Part shown: one piece after another, positions 8,432 to 18,138 of the stretch | Position numbering within the stretch: the stretch's first letter is position 1 | How the letters are laid out: each line of letters begins with the position of its first letter | Assembly: GCF_052113205.1 (NCBI RefSeq) | Contig: NZ_JBFRCU010000021.1 | Span: forward strand, 19,827-83,826 | Direction of reading: 5' to 3' | Source: Inquilinus sp052113205 | GTDB taxonomy: Bacteria; Pseudomonadota; Alphaproteobacteria; DSM-16000; Inquilinaceae | Length of the DNA: 64,000 bases | Position numbers and translations under genes: made by a program | Notes under the pieces: generated by a model | What the model was told of the DNA's origin: nothing | What the model saw: the letters and a program-made list of their open reading frames with translations, nothing else | Database searches by the model: none

Positions 8432-9394
8432 ATGACGCGCACGATCGGCTTCCTGATCTTTCCCGGCTTCAACATCCTCGACCTGTCGGGGCCGCTGGCG
8501 GCGTTCGACACCGCGTCGCGGGACTGCGTGCCGCCGCCCTACCGGCTGCGGGTAATGTCGGAGCGGGGCGGCGCGGTCGCGAGTTCCGCCGGCCTGCCCG
8601 TGCTGACCGAATCCGTCGATACCGAGCCGCTCGACACGCTGGTGGTCGTCGGCGGGCGCGGCGTTCCGGACGCGCTGGGCTCGGCGCTGCTGTCGGCTTT
8701 CATCCGCGGCGCGGCCGACGCCCGGCGGGTGACCAGCGTCTGCTCCGGCGCCTTCCTGCTGGCCGCGGCCGGCCTGCTGGACGGGCGCCGCGCCACCACC
8801 CATTGGCAGCAGGCGGCGGCGCTGCAGCGCCTGCACCCGCGGGTGCGGGTCGAGATGGACCGGATCTTCGTCCAGGACGGCCCGGTCTGGACATCGGCCG
8901 GCATCACCGCCGGGATCGACCTGGCCCTGGCGCTGATCGAGCAGGATCTGGGCGTCGACGCCGCCCGTGCCGTGGCCCGGACCCTGGTGGTCTATCACCG
9001 CCGCCCCGGCGGGCAGTCGCAGTTCTCCGCTTTGCTCGACCTCGCCCCGGCCACCGACCGGATCCAGGCGGCGCTGAGCTTTGCGCGCGAAAATCTGCGC
9101 GGCCCGCTGCCGGTCGACCGCCTGGCCGAGGCGGCGTGCCTGAGCCCGCGCCAGTTCGGCCGCGCCTTCCTGGCCGAGACCGGGCAAACGCCGGCCAAGG
9201 CGGTCGAGCGGCTGCGCGCGGAGGCGGCCCGGCCACGGATCGAAGACGGCGCCGAGCCGATCGAGATTGTGGCGCGTGACGTCGGCTTCGCCGATCCGGA
9301 GCGGATGCGCCGGGCCTTCATCCGCTGCTTCGGCCAGCCGCCGCAGGCGATGCGGCGCGGCCGCCGGGCCGCGGCGCCGGCGATGCATCCATGA
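8432..9394 (+). CDS. GlxA-family AraC-type transcriptional regulator
   Basis: A 320-aa regulator. Residues 1-190 form a DJ-1/PfpI-like sensor (GFLIFPGFNILDLSGPL, then TSVCSGAFLL at the elbow). The last ~110 residues are an AraC double helix-turn-helix (LAEAACLSPRQFGRAF, VARDVGFADPERMRRAF). It is divergent from the PfpI enzyme gene, with 85 nt between the starts, and is its likely regulator. No Shine-Dalgarno sequence is evident before the ATG. The C-terminus is a short Arg/Ala-rich tail. Confidence 0.9.
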   Translation: MTRTIGFLIFPGFNILDLSGPLAAFDTASRDCVPPPYRLRVMSERGGAVASSAGLPVLTESVDTEPLDTLVVVGGRGVPDALGSALLSAFIRGAADARRVTSVCSGAFLLAAAGLLDGRRATTHWQQAAALQRLHPRVRVEMDRIFVQDGPVWTSAGITAGIDLALALIEQDLGVDAARAVARTLVVYHRRPGGQSQFSALLDLAPATDRIQAALSFARENLRGPLPVDRLAEAACLSPRQFGRAFLAETGQTPAKAVERLRAEAARPRIEDGAEPIEIVARDVGFADPERMRRAFIRCFGQPPQAMRRGRRAAAPAMHP

Positions 9395-9475
9395 CCGTCC
9401 CGCTGTATCTCGGCCTTTGCCGGCGGTCGCAACGGCGCTACTGATGCGCCAGCACGCGCCATCGGCGACAGGATC

Positions 9476-10399
9476 ATGACCGACACCGCCTCCGACATGC
9501 GGCCCCAGAGCCGGCTGCTCCGCTGGGCGCCGCCCGGCGTCCGGCCCTATCTGACGCTCGCCCGGCTGGATCGGCCGAAGCCGGTCATGCTGCTGCTCTA
9601 TCCCTGCTGGTGGGGGCTGGCGATGGCCCCCAGGCCGGCCGGGTTCGGCTGGACCGACCTGTGGTACGTCGTCCTGTTTGCCATCGGCGCGCTGGTGATG
9701 CGCGGCGCCGGCTGCACGGTGAACGACATCCTGGACCGCGACTTCGATGGCCGGGTGGCGCGCACCCGCACCCGGCCGATCCCGAGCGGCGCGGTCAGCC
9801 CGACCCAGGCGGTGCTGTTCCTGATCGCCCAGCTGCTGCTGGGCTTCCTGATCCTGATCCAGTTCAACAGCACCACCGTCGGGCTCGGCATCGCCTCGCT
9901 GGTGGTGGTCTTCACCTACCCGCTGATGAAGCGGATCACCTGGTGGCCGCAATTCTTCCTGGGTCTGGCGTTCAACTGGGGCGCGCTGGTCGGCTGGCCC
10001 GCGGTGACCGGCGAGTTGGCCCTGCCCTCGCTGATCCTGTTTGCCGCCGGCATCTGCTGGACGCTGGGCTACGACACGATCTACGCGCTGCAGGACATCG
10101 AGGACGACGCCCGCATCGGCCTCAAATCGACCGCCCGGCTGTTCGGCGGCGCCACCCGGCGCTGGGTCGCCGGCTTCTACGCGCTGACCGTCCTCGGCAT
10201 CGGCACCGCCGGCCTCCTGGCCGGGCTGGCGCCCCTGCCCTTCCTCCTGCCGCTGGCCGTCGGCGCGGCGCAGCTGGCCTGGCAGGTGGCGGCGCTGGTC
10301 CCAGACCGGCCGGTCGACTGCCTGGCCAAGTTCAACTCGAACCGCTGGTTCGGCCTCATGGTCCTGGCCGGCTTGGTGGCTGGACGCGCTCTCGCCTGA
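9476..10399 (+). CDS. ubiA: 4-hydroxybenzoate octaprenyltransferase
   Basis: A 307-aa integral membrane prenyltransferase that attaches the polyprenyl chain to 4-hydroxybenzoate in ubiquinone synthesis. The two Asp-rich motifs are present: NDILDRDFDGRVARTR and YALQDIEDDARIGLKS. About eight hydrophobic segments follow the family pattern. AGGA precedes the ATG. Its stop abuts the stop of the convergent DUF488 gene, with both stop codons inside one TGATCA palindrome. Confidence 0.96.
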   Translation: MTDTASDMRPQSRLLRWAPPGVRPYLTLARLDRPKPVMLLLYPCWWGLAMAPRPAGFGWTDLWYVVLFAIGALVMRGAGCTVNDILDRDFDGRVARTRTRPIPSGAVSPTQAVLFLIAQLLLGFLILIQFNSTTVGLGIASLVVVFTYPLMKRITWWPQFFLGLAFNWGALVGWPAVTGELALPSLILFAAGICWTLGYDTIYALQDIEDDARIGLKSTARLFGGATRRWVAGFYALTVLGIGTAGLLAGLAPLPFLLPLAVGAAQLAWQVAALVPDRPVDCLAKFNSNRWFGLMVLAGLVAGRALA

Positions 10400-10741
10400 T
10401 CAGCCGCCGAGATACTTGGCGAGGGCCACGGCGTTGTTGTGGCGCTCGTCGCGGCTGGCATAGAGCAGCGTGACCCAGCCGTCCTTGCTCTTCTGCCGCA
10501 GGAAGGCGACCGCATTCGGGTGGGTGTCCAGCTCGGCAGAGTAGCGGCGGCAGAATTCCGGCCACTTCTCCGAATCGTGATGGATCCAGTGGCGCAGCTC
10601 GTCGCTCGGCGCAACGGTCTTGAGCCAGAGGTCGAGCGCCGCCTGCTCCTTCGTCAGGCCGCGCGGCCACAGCCGGTCGACCAGGATGCGGTAGCCGTCG
10701 CCCTCCTCGGGCGGGTCGTAGACGCGCTTGACCCGGATCAT
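10400..10741 (-). CDS. DUF488 family protein
   Basis: A 113-aa cytoplasmic protein of the DUF488 family (YeaO-like). Family marks are VDRLWPRGLTKEQAALD near the N-terminus and WIHHDSEKWPEFCRRY in the middle. Function is unknown for the family. Its ATG overlaps the stop of the upstream 61-aa gene (ATGA at 10738-10741), so the two are probably translated together. The stop abuts the ubiA stop. Confidence 0.88.
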   Translation of the reverse strand: MIRVKRVYDPPEEGDGYRILVDRLWPRGLTKEQAALDLWLKTVAPSDELRHWIHHDSEKWPEFCRRYSAELDTHPNAVAFLRQKSKDGWVTLLYASRDERHNNAVALAKYLGG

Positions 10742-10923
10742 GACCCGGCCTCGTCGCGCTTCGGAGCCTTGGACTTAGGCGAAGACTTGGCCTTCGGCTT
10801 CGAGTCCAGACCGGCATAGGCCGGGTCGATCTCATGCAGGTAACAAGGCGGAGAGCTACACTCCCCGATCTCGTCTTCGGCCGGACCGTCCTTCGGTCGG
10901 GCCGGCACATGGCGGCTCGCCAT
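10738..10923 (-). CDS. 61-aa protein with CSSPPC motif
   Basis: A small soluble protein starting MASRHVPARPKDGP at 10921-10923. Its central block GECSSPPCYLHEIDPAYAGL, with two Cys and a following His/Glu/Asp set, looks conserved and metal-binding-like; the C-terminus is Lys/Ser-rich. I recall similar short proteins in other proteobacteria but no assigned function. It overlaps the DUF488 start by 4 nt. A longer frame to 11181 would run across the divergent methyltransferase gene and is not credible. Confidence 0.7.
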   Translation of the reverse strand: MASRHVPARPKDGPAEDEIGECSSPPCYLHEIDPAYAGLDSKPKAKSSPKSKAPKRDEAGS

Positions 10924-11047
10924 CTCGTCGTTTCCTCGCTCTGCGGCGACGGTCTGCGCCGTCGCCGTTGCCCGAATCTTCCGCATTCCGGCGCCGGACA
11001 TCAAGACGCCATGGCTCAACGCCGCCCTGCAGGATAGGAAGGTCGCC

Positions 11048-11698
11048 ATGGACGACATCGACGCCTTCATCCGCGCCAACACGGCGCCGACCCGACCGCC
11101 GCTCTTGCCCGAGCTGGTGCTGCACCTCGCCACCGAGGTGACGCCGCTATGGCAGGCAACCGAGGAGTCGCTGCGCCGCACCGGGCTGCCGCCGCCCTAC
11201 TGGGCCTTCGCCTGGGTCGGCGGCCAGGCGGTGGCACGGCATATCCTGGACCATCCGGACAGCGTCGCCGGCAAGCGGGTGTTCGACTTCGCCTCCGGCT
11301 CCGGCATCGTCGCGCTGGCCGCGGCCCGGGCTGGCGCCGCGGCGGTGACGGCAGCGGAGATCGACCCGATCGCGGTGGCGGCGATCCGGCTGAACGCGGC
11401 GGCCAATGGCTGCGCGGTCGAGGCCGACAGCGGCGACCGCATCGGCGATCCGCTGGACGGCATCGACATCGTCTGCGCCGGCGACGTCTGCTACGAGAAG
11501 CCGATGTCGGACCGGGTGATGCCCTGGCTGCGGGTCTTGGCCGGGGCCGGCAAGACCGTGCTGCTGGGCGACCCCGGCCGCGCCTACCGGCCGCAGGACG
11601 GGCTGGAGGAGATCGCCCGCCACCAGGTGCCGACCAGCGTCGAGATCGAGGATCGCGCCGTGCGCGAGGCGGTGGTGTGGCGCGTGCTGTCAGGCTGA
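11048..11698 (+). CDS. class I SAM methyltransferase, ETFB-lysine-methyltransferase-like
   Basis: A 216-aa Rossmann-fold methyltransferase. Motif I is VFDFASGSGIVALAAARAGA and the acidic post-I loop is AAEIDPIAVAAI. The N-terminal PELVLHLATEVTPLW and PPYWAFAWVGGQAVAR blocks match the METTL20/ETFB lysine methyltransferase group (related to PrmA), which modifies electron-transfer flavoprotein beta. AGGAAGG precedes the ATG. It is convergent with the L,D-transpeptidase gene. Substrate assignment is by family resemblance only. Confidence 0.82.
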   Translation: MDDIDAFIRANTAPTRPPLLPELVLHLATEVTPLWQATEESLRRTGLPPPYWAFAWVGGQAVARHILDHPDSVAGKRVFDFASGSGIVALAAARAGAAAVTAAEIDPIAVAAIRLNAAANGCAVEADSGDRIGDPLDGIDIVCAGDVCYEKPMSDRVMPWLRVLAGAGKTVLLGDPGRAYRPQDGLEEIARHQVPTSVEIEDRAVREAVVWRVLSG

Positions 11699-11706
11699 GG
11701 CCCGAT

Positions 11707-11734
11707 GGCCGGGCTCGCATCCGCGAACCCGGCC
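11707..11734. terminator. bidirectional hairpin between convergent genes
   Basis: The stem GGCCGGG / CCCGGCC continues inward, after one mismatch, as TCGC / GCGA and closes on ATCC. It fills the 43-nt gap between the methyltransferase and the L,D-transpeptidase genes and could stop transcription from both sides. There is no strong U-tract. Confidence 0.5.
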
Positions 11735-11741
11735 CGGGTGA

Positions 11742-11990
11742 TCAGTTGGTGGTCGGCGCCGCCGGCGTCGTGGTCGCGGGGGCGGCCGGGACGGTTGCCG
11801 GGGGCGGCGTGACCGCGGGAACCGCCGGGGCTGGAGCGGTGGTGGCCGGGGCCGCCGGAACAGCAGGCTCGGTCACGGCCGGGGCCGCGGGGGCGGCAGG
11901 AACCGCTGGGGTCTCCACCGGTGCAGCGGGGACAGCCGGCGCGGCCGGCGCCGTGGTGGCCGGGGCGGCGGGCTGAACCGGGGTCGCGGG
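11742..11990 (-). repeat. Ala/Pro-rich low-complexity coding repeats
   Basis: Degenerate tandem units encoding APA/PAAP-type peptides form the 3' end of the L,D-transpeptidase gene. On the plus strand the DNA shows recurring GCCGGGGCCGC/GCGGG blocks. Such tracts are prone to slippage and assembly error, yet the frame here stays open to the stop. Confidence 0.7.
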
Positions 11991-12890
11991 CGGCATCTCG
12001 CCCGGCGCCGCGGGCACGGTCTGGCCCGGCACGGTCTGGCCCGGGATGATCTCGGCCGGGGGCTGGGCCGGCGGCTCGGCCGCCTTCTTCGCCGCGGCGG
12101 CGCGGCGGCCGGCGGAGCGGGTCAGATAGGCCTGCCGCGCCGCTTCCTTGTTGGCGTAGACGTCCGGGTGGTCCACCGGCTGGCCGAATTCGTCCGGGAA
12201 TCGGGTGTAGTAGCCGATATAGACCGGGATCTCCTCCGGCAACCGCTCGCTGTACATGCGGCCGGTGCGGATCTTGCGGTCGATCTCGTCGACGCTGACG
12301 CCGTCGGCCCAGGCCGCCAGTTCCCGCACCTGCTGGACCCGGACGCAGCCATGGCTCAGCGCCCGCTTGTCGCGGCCAAAATAGCTCTTCTGCGGCGTGT
12401 CGTGCAGATAGATCGACTGGTCGTTGTCGAGTTCGAGCTTGATCCGGCCGAGCGGGCTGCGCGGCCCCGACGGGATGTACTCGCTGGCCTCGTTGCGGAC
12501 GATCGACGGCGTCGGCGTCCAGTCGGGGTTGTATTTGATCGCGTACATGTTCGACATCAGCTCGGGCGTCGAGGTGCCCGGGGCGCCGACCACGACCTTG
12601 CTGCGGATCACCGGGGCGCCGTCCTGGAATGCGATCAGCTCATAGGACGGGATGTTCACCAGGATGAACTTGCCGCGCGCCGGGATCGCGACATTGACGC
12701 CGGCGTCGCGCATCGCCTGGACGAAGGGCGACACGGGCGGCGGCGCCGGCTGCTCCGGCCCCGGCAGGCTGGCGGTCTGCTGCGTCCCGGCCGGCACGCA
12801 GGCGGCCAGCACCAGGATCGAGGCGACCGCCAGGGCGGCGCGAGCGATCGGCCCGCGGTGGTACGGCGCGCTCTTGGAACAGGCGGTCAT
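11742..12890 (-). CDS. L,D-transpeptidase lipoprotein with Ala/Pro-rich tail
   Basis: A 382-aa YkuD-type enzyme that cross-links or anchors proteins to peptidoglycan in the periplasm. The start at 12888-12890 has AAGGGAAAA upstream and gives a signal with lipobox LVLAAC (Cys31). The catalytic motif SHGCVRV lies at 179-185, with Cys182 as nucleophile. From about residue 285 to the end the chain is a low-complexity Ala/Pro/Thr tail (repeats such as PAAPAVP and APATTAP), possibly spanning the wall or periplasm. An upstream in-frame ATG at 12950 lacks a good ribosome site. Confidence 0.88.
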   Translation of the reverse strand: MTACSKSAPYHRGPIARAALAVASILVLAACVPAGTQQTASLPGPEQPAPPPVSPFVQAMRDAGVNVAIPARGKFILVNIPSYELIAFQDGAPVIRSKVVVGAPGTSTPELMSNMYAIKYNPDWTPTPSIVRNEASEYIPSGPRSPLGRIKLELDNDQSIYLHDTPQKSYFGRDKRALSHGCVRVQQVRELAAWADGVSVDEIDRKIRTGRMYSERLPEEIPVYIGYYTRFPDEFGQPVDHPDVYANKEAARQAYLTRSAGRRAAAAKKAAEPPAQPPAEIIPGQTVPGQTVPAAPGEMPPATPVQPAAPATTAPAAPAVPAAPVETPAVPAAPAAPAVTEPAVPAAPATTAPAPAVPAVTPPPATVPAAPATTTPAAPTTN

Positions 12891-13024
12891 CGCGATTTTC
12901 CCTTCCGTCTCGGACGGCCGGGTGGTCGAACCCGGGGCCGTTGCATTCATTTAGTTGCCGGTACTCGGCCCGGCAATCGAAAGACTGCAGTGGCCCCACG
13001 AGTCTTGCATCGCTGGTCGTTATG

Positions 13025-13054
13025 GCAAAAAAGGGGCGCTCCGAAGAGCGCCCC
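13025..13054 (-). terminator. rho-independent terminator of groESL
   Basis: A 9-bp stem GGGGCGCTC / GAGCGCCCC with a four-base loop is followed, on the minus strand, by TTTTTT. It lies 37 nt beyond the groEL stop. The pattern is a textbook intrinsic terminator. Confidence 0.9.
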
Positions 13055-13090
13055 TCCACAATTCGACGTTTGAACGATCCGATCGGCAGA

Positions 13091-14743
<1,653 letters not shown>

Positions 14744-14792
14744 ATTCTTATTCCTTAATCTATTGGAATTCCGGTGAAGGCGACGGGGCGGA

Positions 14793-15104
14793 TCAGGCCG
14801 CCTTGGCCGACTTCTTCACGGTGATGATGCCGAGGATGTCGCTCTCCTTCATGATCAGGAGATCCTGACCGTCGAGCTTGACCTCTGTGCCGGACCACTT
14901 GCCGAACAGAATGCGGTCACCGGCCTTGACGTCCAGCGGCTGCAGCTTGCCGGCTTCGTCGCGGATGCCGGCGCCGACCGAGATGACCTCGCCCTCCTGG
15001 GGCTTTTCCTTGGCGGTGTCCGGGATGATGATCCCGCCAGCGGTCTTCTCGTTCTGCTCGATGCGACGCACCAGCACTCGGTCGTGCAGGGGACGGAATT
15101 GCAT
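14793..15104 (-). CDS. groES: co-chaperonin GroES (Cpn10)
   Basis: A 103-aa lid of the GroEL chamber. The start MQFRPLHDRVLVRR, the mobile loop EQNEKTAGGIIIPDTAKEK and the DRILFGKWSGTEVKL block are all typical. GGGAGA lies 6 nt before the ATG. It is the first gene of the operon and its leader holds the CIRCE operator. Confidence 0.98.
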   Translation of the reverse strand: MQFRPLHDRVLVRRIEQNEKTAGGIIIPDTAKEKPQEGEVISVGAGIRDEAGKLQPLDVKAGDRILFGKWSGTEVKLDGQDLLIMKESDILGIITVKKSAKAA

Positions 15105-15162
15105 CGTTTTCTCCCACTCTCTCGTTCAGAGATTTGCGTTCAGGGCCTGCCCCGGCCGGTCG

Positions 15163-15189
15163 TTAGCACTCTCGGCCAGTGAGTGCTAC
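15163..15189 (-). promoter_or_regulatory. CIRCE operator (HrcA site) of groESL
   Basis: The inverted repeat TTAGCACTC-N9-GAGTGCTAC matches the CIRCE consensus in 17 of 18 arm positions; only the last base differs. It lies at the transcription start region just downstream of the promoter, the normal place for HrcA repression that is relieved on heat shock. Confidence 0.95.
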
Positions 15190-15191
15190 GC

Positions 15192-15220
15192 ATTTAAGGG
15201 GACGGCGGAAGCGGGTCAAG
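15192..15220 (-). promoter_or_regulatory. groESL promoter
   Basis: On the minus strand, CTTGAC (15215-15220) is separated by 17 nt from TTAAAT (15192-15197), immediately upstream of CIRCE. The hexamers fit the housekeeping sigma of alphaproteobacteria. The CTTGACC-type -35 also overlaps what RpoH would accept. Confidence 0.75.
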
Positions 15221-15255
15221 GCCCGTGCGCAGATTCTCTCAACGAAAGGCTTCCC

Positions 15256-16536
15256 TCAGCGAAAGACTGCGGGCAGCCACAGCGAGAGCGCCGGAATATA
15301 GGTCACGGCCAACAGCACCGCGATCGAGGCGCCGAAGAACGGCCAGATCGTCTTCATCGCCTCGCGGATCGTGATCTTGCCGACGGCGCAGCTGACGAAC
15401 AGCACCGACCCCACCGGCGGCGTGTTCAGGCCAATGCCGGCGTTGAGGATCAGGATCACGCCGAAATGCACCGGGTCGATGCCGAAAGCCTTGACCACCG
15501 GCAGCAGCACCGGGGTGCAGATGATGATCATCGGCGCCATGTCCATGAAGGTGCCGAGGATCAGCAGCGCCACATTGATCAGCAGCAGCACCGTCAGGGG
15601 GTCGCTGGAGATCGCGTTGATCGCCTGGACCGTCGCGGTCTGCACCTGCAAGAGCGCCATCAGCCAGCCGAAGGCGCCGGCGGTGCCGATCACCAGCAGC
15701 ACCATGGCGGTGGTGCGCACCGCCCCCTGCACCGCCTCGACGAAGCCGCGCCAGTCGAGCTCACGATAGACCAGGAGCGCGATCAGGAAGGCGTAGATCA
15801 CCGCGATGCAGGAGCTTTCGGTCGCGGTGAAGACACCGGAGCGGACGCCGCCGAAGATGATGCCGATCAGAAGGATGCCGGGCAGCGCCAGGACCAGGTA
15901 GCGGCCGACGGCGCGCAGCCCCGGGAACGGGTCGGACGGATAGCCGCGCCGGCGGGCGACGACATAAGCGGTGACCATCAGCGCCGCCGCCAGCAGCAGG
16001 CCGGGGATGATGCCGGCGGTGAACAGGTCGGCGATCGAGACGTTGCCGCCCGCCGCGATCGAATAGAGGATCATGTTGTTCGACGGTGGGATCATCAGCG
16101 CGATGATCGCGGAGTTGGCGGTGACGTTGACCGCATAGTCCCGGGCGTAGCCCCGCGCGGCCATCTGCGGGATCATCAGCCCGCCGATCGCCGAGGCGTC
16201 GGCTACTGCCGAGCCGGAGATGCCGCCGAACAGGGTCGAGGCGACGACATTGACCTGGCCCAGGCCGCCACGCATATGGCCGACCAGGCTGGCGGCGAAG
16301 CGGATCAGCCGCGCCGCGATGCCGCCGCGGATCATCAGGTCGCCGGCGAAGATGAAGAACGGGATCGCCATCATGGCGAAGGTGTTCATGCCGGAATTGA
16401 TCTGCTGGAACACCACCACCGGCGGCAGGCCCATGGTGAGCACCGTCGCCAGCGAGGAGATGCCGAGGCAGAAGGCGATCGGCATGCCCATGAACATCAG
16501 CAGCGTAAAGCCGCCGAACAGGACCCACAGCTCCAT
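15256..16536 (-). CDS. dctM: TRAP transporter large permease (DctM)
   Basis: A 426-aa membrane protein with about 12 hydrophobic helices, the ion-coupled transport subunit of a TRAP C4-dicarboxylate-type system. Family marks include GMPIAFCLGISSLAT, FFIFAGDLMIRGGIA, FGGISGSAVADASAIG and NAGIGLNTPPVGSVLF. The ATG overlaps the last base of the small-permease stop (TGATG at 16536), so translation is coupled. Substrate cannot be deduced; C4-dicarboxylates, sugar acids and others are all used by such systems. Confidence 0.95.
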   Translation of the reverse strand: MELWVLFGGFTLLMFMGMPIAFCLGISSLATVLTMGLPPVVVFQQINSGMNTFAMMAIPFFIFAGDLMIRGGIAARLIRFAASLVGHMRGGLGQVNVVASTLFGGISGSAVADASAIGGLMIPQMAARGYARDYAVNVTANSAIIALMIPPSNNMILYSIAAGGNVSIADLFTAGIIPGLLLAAALMVTAYVVARRRGYPSDPFPGLRAVGRYLVLALPGILLIGIIFGGVRSGVFTATESSCIAVIYAFLIALLVYRELDWRGFVEAVQGAVRTTAMVLLVIGTAGAFGWLMALLQVQTATVQAINAISSDPLTVLLLINVALLILGTFMDMAPMIIICTPVLLPVVKAFGIDPVHFGVILILNAGIGLNTPPVGSVLFVSCAVGKITIREAMKTIWPFFGASIAVLLAVTYIPALSLWLPAVFR

Positions 16537-17060
16537 CACGCCAGCTCCTGCACGCCTTCGACCGCCGCCTCGTGCTCGACGCCGGCAATCTGTTCGAACA
16601 ACCGCTCGGCGGCGAACAGCGCGATCAGCGCGCCGCCGACGATCAGGGGAATGAAGTCGAAGCCACCCGGCAGGTCGAGCACCGGGATGGTCGCGGTCCA
16701 GGTGCCGATCGCCAACTGGATCGAATACCAGACCATGGCGACGCCGAAGCCGAGGATGAGCAGCAGGTTGACCGCCTCCAGCGCCCGGTTGACCCCCGCC
16801 GGCAGCGCCTGCTGCAGAAAATCGAGCCCGAGATGGAAGCTCTCGCGCACCCCGACCGCGGCGCCGAGCAGGATGAACCAGCCCATCAGTTGCAGCGTCA
16901 GCGGCTCGGCCCAACTCGGCGTGTCGTTCAGCACGTAGCGGGCGAAGACCTGCCAGCCCACGGTGACGGTCATCGCCAGCATGCCGAAGCCGGCCAGCCA
17001 CAGGGCGCCGGTGGACAGGACGCCGAGGGTCCGGCGGGTCAGAGCCAGGATGGAAGCCAT
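16536..17060 (-). CDS. dctQ: TRAP transporter small permease (DctQ)
   Basis: A 174-aa protein with four hydrophobic helices that partners DctM. It starts MASILALTRRTLGVL at 17058-17060 with GGAG upstream; the family signature VFARYVLNDTPSWAEPL follows the first helix. A TTG 21 nt further upstream is less likely. It overlaps dctM by one base and follows dctP after a hairpin. Confidence 0.93.
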   Translation of the reverse strand: MASILALTRRTLGVLSTGALWLAGFGMLAMTVTVGWQVFARYVLNDTPSWAEPLTLQLMGWFILLGAAVGVRESFHLGLDFLQQALPAGVNRALEAVNLLLILGFGVAMVWYSIQLAIGTWTATIPVLDLPGGFDFIPLIVGGALIALFAAERLFEQIAGVEHEAAVEGVQELA

Positions 17061-17086
17061 TCCGGCCGATCTCCATGACAAAAGGA

Positions 17087-17111
17087 CCGGCCCCGCGCAT
17101 CACGGGGCCGG
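17087..17111 (-). terminator. intercistronic hairpin between dctP and dctQM
   Basis: A 9-bp stem CCGGCCCCG / CGGGGCCGG with a 7-nt loop is followed on the minus strand by TCCTTTTG. In binding-protein operons such hairpins commonly trim or stop part of the transcripts so that the soluble receptor is made in excess over the permeases. Confidence 0.6.
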
Positions 17112-17126
17112 CCGGATGGCACAGCC

Positions 17127-18095
17127 TCACTGCACCGCGCGGATGCGCTCCACCAGCGACTTCATCGCGTCGGTGGTGACGAACTTGTCGTAGACCGGCC
17201 CCATCGCGGCCGCGAAAGGTGCCTTGTCGACGGTGATGATCTCGCCGCCGCCGGCCCGCACCTTCGCCTCCGACTCCTTTTCCCGCGCGGTCCACAGCTC
17301 GCGCATCTTGACCACCGATTCCTTGGCCGCTTGGCGCAGCGTCGTCTGGTCGTCGGGCGACAGCTTGTCCCAGGCGATCTTCGAGATCACCAGCACCTCG
17401 GGAGTCAACGAATGCTCGGTCAGGGTGTAGTGCTTCGCCACCTCGAAATGGCGCGAGGATTCGTAGGACGGCCAGTTGTTCTCCGCCCCGTCGACGACGC
17501 CGGTCTCCAGCGACGAATAGACCTCGCCGAAGGCCATCGGCGTCGGGTTGGCACCGAAAGCCTGCATCATCGCGATCCACAGGTCGGATTGCTGGACCCG
17601 CAGCTTCAGGCCCTTCATGTCCTCGATCGAATGGATCGCCTTCTTGGTGGTGTAGAAGGACCGGGCGCCGGAATCATAGAAGGCGAGGCCGACCAGCCCG
17701 TGCGGCTCGAACGCCTTCAGGATCTCGTCGCCGATCGGGCCGTCCACCACCTTGTGCATGTGGTCGACCGAGCGGAACAGGAAGGGCAGGCCCAGCACCT
17801 GCGTCTCCGGCACCAGGTTGTTGAACGGCGCCGTGTTCACCCGGTTCATGTCGATCACACCGAACCGGGTCTGCTCGATCGTGTCCTTCTCGGCACCGAG
17901 CTGGGCGTTGTTGAACACCTGGATCTTGATCCGGCCGCCGGTGCGCTGCTCCATCAGCTCGCCGAGATATTGCACCGCCACCACCGTCGGATAGCCGTCG
18001 GGATGGATGTCGGCCGAGCGCAGCGTCTGCGCCGAAGCCGGAAGGGCAGCCAGCGTCAGCGCCGCCCCCAGGACCAGTGCCGCAATGGATTTCAC
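17127..18095 (-). CDS. dctP: TRAP transporter substrate-binding protein (DctP)
   Basis: A 322-aa periplasmic receptor. The signal peptide ends ALPASA before QTLRSADIHPDGYP (about residue 22). Family marks are FGVIDMNRVNTAPFNNLVPE, GLKLRVQQSDLW and GAENNWPSYESSRHFEVAKH, the last contributing to the carboxylate-binding pocket. The start codon is GTG (18093-18095) with GGGGAGG 6-7 nt upstream. It is the first gene of the operon and divergent from the GntR regulator. The DctP/TeaA-like family mostly binds organic acids; the ligand here is unknown. Confidence 0.93.
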   Translation of the reverse strand: MKSIAALVLGAALTLAALPASAQTLRSADIHPDGYPTVVAVQYLGELMEQRTGGRIKIQVFNNAQLGAEKDTIEQTRFGVIDMNRVNTAPFNNLVPETQVLGLPFLFRSVDHMHKVVDGPIGDEILKAFEPHGLVGLAFYDSGARSFYTTKKAIHSIEDMKGLKLRVQQSDLWIAMMQAFGANPTPMAFGEVYSSLETGVVDGAENNWPSYESSRHFEVAKHYTLTEHSLTPEVLVISKIAWDKLSPDDQTTLRQAAKESVVKMRELWTAREKESEAKVRAGGGEIITVDKAPFAAAMGPVYDKFVTTDAMKSLVERIRAVQ

Positions 18096-18138
18096 GAAAC
18101 GCCTCCCCTTTGATCGCCTGGTATGATCAGGCCGCCGT

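Noticed and set aside
10924..11181. N-terminal extension of the CSSPPC protein
   Set aside because: It would cover the divergent methyltransferase leader and start; composition is not protein-like, and MASRH at 10923 is a natural start.
11742..11990. Noncoding tandem repeat array
   Set aside because: The repeats stay in frame with the L,D-transpeptidase and encode its Ala/Pro tail.
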